A DNA stretch of 64,000 nucleotides from Flammulina velutipes (Eukaryota; Basidiomycota; Agaricomycetes; Agaricales; Physalacriaceae), in NCBI GenBank assembly GCA_011800155.1, contig CM022368.1, forward strand, positions 3,100,001 to 3,164,000, read 5' to 3'. Numbering within the stretch: the stretch's first letter is position 1; each line of letters begins with the position of its first letter. The position numbers and the translations under genes are program-made. This document shows positions 57,809 to 64,000 of this stretch, in pieces. The notes beneath the pieces are model-generated. The model worked only from the letters and a program-made list of their open reading frames with translations. It searched no databases and was not told the origin of the DNA.

Positions 57809-59484
57809 CTACTTTCCAGTCTTTCTCCCCGTTACAGTACCAGTAATCTTACTAGACTTCGTCTTCGCGGCACCGGTCCTCCTTTTCGTGCGTAGGGACT
57901 GTGCTTTACGTTCTTTGGATGCTTGATGCTGGCTATCTGTGACAGATGGCTCCACTTCCACGTCAGAGGTGCTAAGGTCCTTGTAGTTCTTCGGAGTGCC
58001 AAGTCGAAGTGCTTCTTTAACACGATTCTGCTTCGCTGGGGGTAGGGCCCGATAGCCACGAGCAAGGTCGATGCCAGAGCCGACACCAGACAGTACTGGT
58101 AAGTGACCGTGGTTCTTCTGAAGGAGCTTCATGCCACGTAGAGAGGTCATGAACTCTTCATGATAGTTTTCGCAAGTGCCAATGCGAAAAAAAGAATACA
58201 TAGTGTATAGACCATTGGACATATAGTCTTCGTCGGGATCTTGAGGGCTCTTCTTCCACATAGAAAGATCTGCGTCCGACTCGGAGGAGGAATAGCATGA
58301 AGACAAATAGAGGCGCTCCGGATATTGTGGGTCTTTGCAAACAAAGAAAGAGAAATCGTGACTGGTTCCTTGTCCAACCAATCCCTTCGTTTCGTCCATC
58401 TGAGCCCAGAGCTGGATCAAGGGCTGACAGTAAGCGTCGATGTTATCCGTGAGATACAAGGGGTGAGAGAAATTGTAAATGAACCCAAGAGCGTTCTGCT
58501 GCAGAAGTGCCTCGTCAATCTCTATTTTTTCATGCCATCCCCAGTGAAAGAGCTTGGTGCAATAGTCACCTTTGATGCTGGCTAATTGTTTCACTTCTAT
58601 AGGAATGTCTGCGATCTGCACGTCAGCATAGGCATGAGAACGTGTCGAAACTTTTGATGCGCCTCCCGTCGACTCGGAACCCACGACCCCTTTGCGGGGG
58701 AAAAAGGGTTCATCCAGTTTCGCATCAATCCAATTGAGGATCAGAGTTGTAAGATAGGCGTGGCTGGAGCGAAAGGTGTATTCTGTATCACTTCTGTATC
58801 GCCTTCGCATGAGATCAATTTGCAGTAGTTCGCGAGGGTAAAACCAGCTTTACAGCGTGACAATTGCTCAACAGAAAGGCTTAAATTCTGTAGATTTTCA
58901 TGTTCTCCATGATTTTGCAAGAATCGATGAGCATGATGGCCCAAGCCAGGACAATACACCACTTCCCTCAACTTGTGTCGCACAGACAGTTCAACAAGAC
59001 GGGGCGGTCGGCCTGACGGTAAATGTTCGGCACGGGAGAGCCTGAGTGGACAGAAGGGGGTAAGGAGAAGCTCGTGTGCAGTTTTGGCCTCAGCCACGAC
59101 ACTTAGATCGAACTGTGAATTTGCCTCTTCATAAGAGTAAGACCCATCATCCTCATCATGTTCGTCGAGAGCCGGACCGAGGTTGGATGGACTGACAAGA
59201 CTGGTACCGAGGAGTTCTGGATCATCTAAGATACCTCCACGATAACTGGAGGGTTCATCGTCGTCGGGTCCATCATCACGAAAGGCCTGGTTGCCAACAT
59301 CATCGTACAGCTCCGCTGACTCTAAGTCGCCCAGCAGGTCGGAGAATTCGAGGATGTGTTTGATGTGTGCAAGGACCTCATTGAGTTCAGGTTGATGTTG
59401 CTCGATGAGGTGGTAGGGATTATTGGGGTTCAGTTGCTCGGAGATTGTGAGGAAGAGATCCTGTGCTTGCTTTAGTGCAGTCAT
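57809..59484 (-). CDS. Uncharacterised fungal protein with a PD-(D/E)XK-like nuclease motif (frame change inside)
   Basis: The first frame (59484 to about 58850) starts MTALKQAQDLFLTISEQLNP and has an acidic middle (SPSNLGPALDEHDEDDGS). The second (to 57809) has SHAYLTTLILNWIDAKLDEP, ADVQIADIPIEVKQLASIKG, KLFHWGWHEKIEIDEALL, DFSFFVCKDPQYPERLYLSS and a basic tail (KRRTGAAKTKSSKITGTVT). The string ADIPIEVK matches the D...ExK half of the PD-(D/E)XK nuclease core, set after a strand pattern; this is inference. The two frames join either by a 110-nt intron (58957-58848, GTATTG...TAAAG) giving REVVWFYPRELLQ, or by one added T in the T4 run at 58840-58843. Not recognised as a named family. Confidence 0.6.
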
Positions 59485-60206
59485 GTCGGGAACGTGGGAT
59501 GGGTAGTTGTGCTACATGACTCGCCTCTTATATAGTGCAGCACAGCTTCGTTGATGTGACTGTTCCGTTGCGTGTGAAAGCGATGTGAAAGGCTGTGTGA
59601 TTCTGTGAAACCTCGTTGATATCTCGAACCGGCGCACCTTGGGACGTGTAGTTCCGTCATGGAAGCCAGCCCTTGTGCACACCAGCGACCACCACTTGCC
59701 TCATTCTGATTCAAATATCCTGTGCATCGTGGGCGTCGTGTGCGGTTCGTGGATGCGGGGAATCGATGAACGTTTTGGACGTACGTAAAAGACAGGTCCG
59801 CGAATCACACGTGTGGTTGTGTCCACTCTGATTTCTGCCGAATTATTACGTAGATCATGATGACGAGGACATGAACGGTCTCGGTGCTAACTAGGGCTTT
59901 CCACTTAGACCAATATCTACCGCGATGGTGATTATGTTCGGCCTGCGAGTTCGAGCCTGGTGGAGATATAGCGTGGCAGCTAGATAAATAGTGTTTCGTA
60001 CTCTAGCGTCCGACGATCATCGATCATCATCGGTCCGAGCCGTGTATGTAATTGATGATGATCGATGATCGATGATCGCTAAGGGCAGCGCCGCAGCCTC
60101 GCTGCAGCGGGCTGGCATAATTGGGCCCGGGCCGTTCTTAACGCGCGCTAGATTTAGTCATAAAAGCGTGGACAAGAAAATTACTCGCATCATCGTTCTC
60201 TCAACC
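59485..60206. other. Divergent intergenic region, about 0.72 kb
   Basis: Between the nuclease-like gene (-) and the kinase-like gene (+). It contains the 18-bp-arm hairpin at 60014-60071; otherwise nothing is recognised. Confidence 0.5.
60014..60071. repeat. Perfect inverted repeat made of GATGATCGAT units
   Basis: Arms 60014-60031 and 60054-60071 are exact reverse complements (18 bp) around a 22-bp loop. The arms are built from overlapping ATCGAT/GATC units, so the sequence is both a palindrome and a short tandem. It lies 135 bp upstream of the chosen start of the kinase-like gene. Confidence 0.85.
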
Positions 60207-61498
60207 ATGCCTCTTCCCAAGCTGGGAATTTCCTTCAACAAACTCGATCGTGCAGGTTCTGCCTTTCCGTACCCCGATGGAGCGCTGGATTCTTCGTTTT
60301 CTGCTCTTCTTCCAGATATATCAGAATTGATCATTCTTGGCGCGCCACAAATGAGCACGTTCGACGGCTCAAAAAAGTCTATTAGTTTTAATGCGACCGC
60401 TCAATGGGGTCACCCAGACGACTCCTCGAATGGCTACACGTCTCTTCCTTTCTTCAAGGCCTACTCCCCCGACGGTCAGGCGACATTCTGCTTGAGAATG
60501 GCTTTCAACTGCGACCACCTGCTAAGCAACCCAAGAACCAGTGAATACACCGCTTTAAAGCATCTAGTCGACGAGTCGATATTCTATAGCAAAGGGCACC
60601 TCACCAATGCTCAAACTGTTGTGCCTGTACATTACGGCCTCTGGGCCATGAATCTTGGGGAATGGGGTGGCAAAGCCGTGTTTAGCATCACTAAATGGGC
60701 TGGTCGGTCGTGGGGCCAGCTTGTTCGCACTGAACATAATACATTTGCAAATAGGTCAGTTTAACTTCGTTCAGTCCTCTATCTTTCTGCTGAGCGTATT
60801 ATGTGGAACCTGCTAGGCTGGCTATAGGGCACGCCTTCGAGGTATTGCATGACGCCAATGTGGAACACGGACAACTTCTTCACCCGGAGGACATAAGGCA
60901 TATACTGCTCGACTTTTCGGACGACGCTCCAGGCGGAACACCACGATGCTATTTTGTCGATTTCTCTCGCGCCATAACCCATGAATGCAACCGGACTGTT
61001 CCCGTCGTAGACCATAAAGTGAATACGCACGGGCTAGACCTTGGATGTATGGAAACGGGTAGCATCCTTGATCTTTTAGCATTTACATTCCTCGACTCCA
61101 AAAAGCTTTGTACGCCCATTCAATGTTCTATTTTTTTCGTGTATTGACACTGTGGTACAATAGGGACGTCCTCATCTGAGATAGTCCGCGCAATAGAATG
61201 GCACAAAGAATACTCTATGCGCCATCCCGAACAACCCAACAGAAACATTCTCATCGCGCAGCGAGTCAAATTCTATCGAACGCCGACACCTTACACCAAC
61301 CTCATCGACTTCTGGTTCATAGACGAGGACGGTCACAAGCTGCCGGAAACATCTGTATCGGAAGATCTATTCGCAAAGATTGTAGTCAGACCAAGGCATA
61401 CATGGCTCGAGAAGGACCTGATTGACATCACTGACGTCGAAAATGAAGATGATGATGAGGAAGAATCAGAGGAAAGCTTGACTACGGATACTGACTAG
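60207..61498 (+). CDS. Protein kinase-like fold protein with degenerate catalytic loop
   Basis: Three exons give about 390 residues. The start at 60207 (MPLPKLGISFNKLDRAG) is preferred to an in-frame Met at 60072, which overlaps the hairpin repeat. The N-lobe-like part has QATFCLRMAFNCDHLL and EYTALKHLVDESIFYSKGHL. NAQTVVPVHYGLWAMNLGEW and FEVLHDANVEHGQLLHPEDI then precede RHILLDFSDDAPGG and CYFVDFSRAITHECN. The order (H-G-x-L..., then I/L-L, then VDFS) follows the catalytic loop and DFG region of fungal kinase-like proteins, but the catalytic HxD is HGQ, lacking Asp. The C-terminus is very acidic (DVENEDDDEEESEESLTTD). It may be a pseudokinase. The family is tentative. Confidence 0.6.
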
Positions 61499-61585
61499 TA
61501 GTAGAACGCCACTGTTTGGCTCAGAATAATTTTGTGTCACGTACAGTAGTACAATTTAACCACCACCACTCATGAAAGTATAGAG
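61499..61585. other. 3' flank of the kinase-like gene
   Basis: A short spacer before the candidate 3' LTR of the Ty3/Gypsy element. No feature seen. Confidence 0.3.
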
Positions 61586-62050
61586 TGTAAACTGCACAAC
61601 TAGTAACGACAACAACTCAGACGAGACGAAAAGCCTGAAGAACGATGGTACTAGCTATCTCAATCATGCCCGTTTCGTCTTTCATATGATTCTTCTATAC
61701 AAGACCGTATTTCGCCGCGAGTTCACCGACGTGGGCAATATTGGAATATCACTATAGCAGGGAAAGCGCGGGCTGAATGGCACTACATACCGGCGCGGTG
61801 AACCATTAATTGATGGAAGGGTGTCGTGTAAACGACAACCAACACTAAACGGGCAAGACAGACAGGACAAAAGAATCTTCGTTGCGTGCAATACAGAGTC
61901 AGCTAGTAATACAAGAGAGAGATAAGTTATGTACCTTCGTTGCGTGCAATACAGAGTAAAGAGCGACGAAGGAGAATTGATCGTAAATAATGGTTCGGTG
62001 GCAGTGTGGGAAAGTGTGTGTATGTAGTAAACTGGGGGACCAGGCTTACA
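61586..62050 (-). mobile_element. Candidate 3' LTR of the Ty3/Gypsy element
   Basis: On the minus strand a purine run (AGAGGGGGGAGGGG, a polypurine tract) is followed at 62050 by TGTAAGCC, the expected LTR start. A matching end TTACA (inverted TGTAA) occurs at 61586, giving 465 bp. A second possible end at 61828 would give 223 bp. The left end is therefore uncertain, and the other LTR is outside the window. Inside are two 23-bp direct repeats (61877-61899 and 61935-61957). Confidence 0.45.
61877..61957. repeat. Two 23-bp direct repeats inside the LTR
   Basis: CTTCGTTGCGTGCAATACAG plus AGT occurs at 61877-61899 and again at 61935-61957, offset 58 bp. Direct repeats of this kind are common in LTR U3 or R regions; their function is not known. 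Confidence 0.85.
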
Positions 62051-62297
62051 CCCCTCCCCCCTCTGAAACATTCCGTTAAAAAATAAAAAAGTACGTGCAG
62101 AAAAAATGAAGCGATTCCGATGGGAATTGAACTCTTGAGCCCATTGGTGATTCGATTATGTAATCGTCTCCTGGCGCGATCCAGGGGGCCCGCGCCATGA
62201 CGTCATGTGACGCGTGACGTGACGTGACAAAAAGCTCCGGTCCAAAGTCCAAAATCCATTGCGTCATGGCGCGATCCAGGGGAAAGGCGCCATTACA
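62051..62297 (-). other. Untranslated 3' internal region of the Ty3/Gypsy element
   Basis: Between the pol stop and the polypurine tract. It holds two copies of a 15-bp repeat (GGCGCGATCCAGGGG at 62173-62187 and 62268-62282), a TGACGTCA palindrome at 62198-62205 followed by GTGACG repeats, and a T-arm-like GAGTTCAATTCCC on the minus strand. Confidence 0.6.
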
Positions 62298-64000
62298 TCA
62301 CTGTTGTTGGCCAGCCTCCCATGCGTCCAGTGCGATAGAGTCCTTGAGTGCAGATCCGGGTTCCCAGGAGTCGTGTTCAACTCCGTATCCAGCCCAGCGT
62401 ACAAGATAGCGCATTCCACGGCCCGCGCGCTTTGAGTCTATGATTTTCTCGACCGACCACTCCTCAATCCCATCTTCAGTGACGACAGGACCAGGCTTGG
62501 GTAGTTCTCGTTCGGGAAACAGTGCAGGATCATTTGGGTGGTATGGTTTAAGGAGGGAAGCGTGGAATCCGGGGAACGTGCGACGATGGCCAGGGAGTTG
62601 GAGGGTGTATTCAGATTTTTCTGGGAAGGCTTTGACGACGGTGTAGGGGCCGTCGTTCCGGGGCATGAACTTGGCAGTGCGTTTCTTTCCTGCTCGCTTA
62701 TATTCGTTTCGGCGGTTCTTGGTGGATAGCATGACCTGGTCTCCTACAGCGTAGGCGATCTCTGGAGCGCGATGTTTGTTTGCGTGGAAGGCCTGGCGGA
62801 TTTTGGCAGCGAGCAGATTATCTTGGGCATCCTGGACGTCAGTGGTGATACGCGCAATAATGGCTTGAGCGGTGGACTCTTCCGGAGTGGCATTGGCAGG
62901 TAAGGGAGCAAGTGGGGGAATAATACGAGGTGAGCGACCAGTTTTCAGTTGGAAACCCGAGTATCCAGTTGACGCGTTGACAGTGTTCATGATGGCAAAA
63001 CGAGTGCGAGGTAGAGCAGCGAGCCATCCCTTCTGTTGTCTATCGACATAATATCGAAGAGCTTGATTGACTGTTTTGTTGGTGCGCTCGCTTCCGCCAT
63101 CAGTCTCGGGATGATATGCGGTGGACATCTTCAGCTTGACGCCAGTGAGCTTGTGGAGCGCGGCCCAAACCTTGGATATGAAAAGTTTGTCTCGGTCAGA
63201 GACGAGCTGCAGCATTAGACCGTTCTCGCAATACCACTCGTCGAAGAGGACCACAGCGAACTCTTCGGCGGTGATTGTGGATGTGATAGCAGCCATGCGG
63301 ATGTCTGCGCCTCCAAGGAGGTCAGTGAAGGTGACGATAGTATCCTTCCCATTCTCGACGGGGAGTGGTCCGACAAAGTCAAGACCAACGACATCGAAGC
63401 GGTTATCTGGGACAGGAAGTGGATGAAGGGGACCAGGTGTTTTGGAGGTACGACTCTTGTTGCGTTGACATTCAGTGCATGACGGGATATAGGCTTCCTC
63501 CAAGTCACGGCGCATATTTGGCCAGTAGTAGGATCCGCGCAAGGCAGCGTAGCTTTTGTCAAACCCAAAATGACCTAGCGCATCATGCGCGAGACTGTAT
63601 AGAAGTTCGCGGACCTTGAGGACCCGCGGGATGACGAGTCGTCGACCAACATAGAGAAGGCCTGTAGCAGCATCGAACATGGCGCCTTCGGTACTGGACA
63701 GGTTGGTGAGGAGTTGTTGGCAAAAATCATCCTCGGTATAGCCTTTCTTGATACTCTCAAGGAGTTCAGTATCAGCGGTGATGACGATGGACGTGGAGGC
63801 AGCCGTGAGGCGTTCACGTCTAGATTGGACTGGGTCTTCCCCAGTGCCAGAGCGTGCTAAACAGGCAGCGATGATGACTGGTTCTGGGATGGTTGGCAGC
63901 TCGTCTGGTAAACGGGAAAGTGCATCGGCAACAGTGTTATCTTCGCCTTTGACATAGTGGATTTCAAAGTCGAACTGGGCAAAGTGCATGGCCCAGCGAG
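62298..64000 (-). mobile_element. Ty3/Gypsy chromovirus pol: RNase H end, integrase and chromodomain (5' part outside window)
   Basis: The open frame enters from the right edge and stops at 62298 without any break. It begins with the end of RNase H (RWAMHFAQFDFEIHYVKGED, NTVADALSRLP). Integrase follows: an HHCC zinc knuckle (HDALGHFGF...CTECQRNK), then the D,D-35-E core with GLDFVGPLP (first Asp), LVSDRDKLF (second Asp) and STAYHPETDGGSERTNKTVN (Glu). A GPY/F region reads RNDGPYTVVKAFPEKSEYTL. The C-terminal chromodomain is WSVEKIIDSKRAGRGMRYLV with RWAGYGVEHDSWEPG, which in chromoviruses guides insertion to heterochromatin. All core residues are intact, so the element may be recent. Gag, protease and RT lie beyond 64000. 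Confidence 0.95.

Noticed and set aside
62095..62180. Possible tRNA on the minus strand inside the retroelement 3' region (T-arm-like GAGTTCAATTCCC)
   Set aside because: Only the T-arm and a partial acceptor can be drawn. No D arm with the usual GG, and no anticodon stem at proper distance, so no cloverleaf.
1..64000. CRISPR arrays, bacterial operons, Shine-Dalgarno sites, riboswitches
   Set aside because: The window is clearly eukaryotic (fungal) nuclear DNA with spliceosomal introns. No regularly spaced repeats of CRISPR type were seen, and I saw no TPP-type riboswitch core.

Overview
The window is nuclear DNA of a filamentous basidiomycete, most likely a mushroom-forming Agaricomycete. 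Nearly every gene is cut by many 45-65 nt GT-AG introns. The family content also fits: GMC alcohol oxidases, P450s, S28-type peptidase paralogs, CFEM-like and beta-trefoil small proteins, a chromodomain Ty3/Gypsy element and a fungal tRNA-Glu with a tiny intron. Gene structures were assembled by eye by joining reading frames across plausible splice sites. Start and stop positions are firmer than individual exon edges.

Layout. 1-12 kb is metabolic and transport: a partial acyl-CoA oxidase (-), a sugar-type MFS transporter (-), a secreted and probably GPI-anchored GH13 alpha-amylase (+), a cytochrome P450 (+) and an anion:cation symporter MFS transporter (+). 12-22 kb holds two S28 serine-carboxypeptidase-like paralogs facing each other (+ at 12.7 kb, - at 18.9-21.4 kb). 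Between them lie a CFEM-like small secreted protein, a coiled-coil protein and a tRNA-Glu gene. 22-40 kb is mostly conserved housekeeping: MCMBP, a secreted PLC-like phosphodiesterase, a class I histone deacetylase, a coiled-coil protein, a Sec14-like lipid transfer protein, Nep1/Emg1, a beta-trefoil-like protein, a Skn7-like HSF-domain factor, a HOOK dynein adaptor, a class I glutamine amidotransferase and a Cys-rich membrane protein. 41-57 kb carries an NTF2-like protein, a methanol/alcohol oxidase, acetyl-CoA hydrolase/CoA-transferase (ACH1), a third S28 paralog, RNA 3'-phosphate cyclase, an aryl-alcohol-oxidase-like GMC enzyme and a GMC pseudogene fragment. 57.8-61.5 kb holds two poorly characterised fungal proteins (one with a nuclease-like motif, one kinase-like). 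The right edge is the 3' part of a Ty3/Gypsy chromovirus.

The most unusual content is the S28 family. All three copies keep the fold signature but have lost the nucleophile serine position and the catalytic histidine, so they look like a small local family of secreted pseudopeptidases. One copy carries a 319-bp foldback element with 81-bp perfect arms in what reads as its first intron. Another has an imperfect foldback upstream of its promoter. Other points of note are a GC-AG intron in the amylase, a 12-nt microexon in ACH1, a Skn7-like factor without a receiver domain, and a tRNA gene 26 bp upstream of a protein start. No operon-like logic is expected. Functional links are thematic only: C1/aromatic alcohol oxidation with peroxide release (AOX, AAO), acetyl-CoA and fatty-acid metabolism (ACH1, acyl-CoA oxidase), and secreted polymer degradation (amylase).
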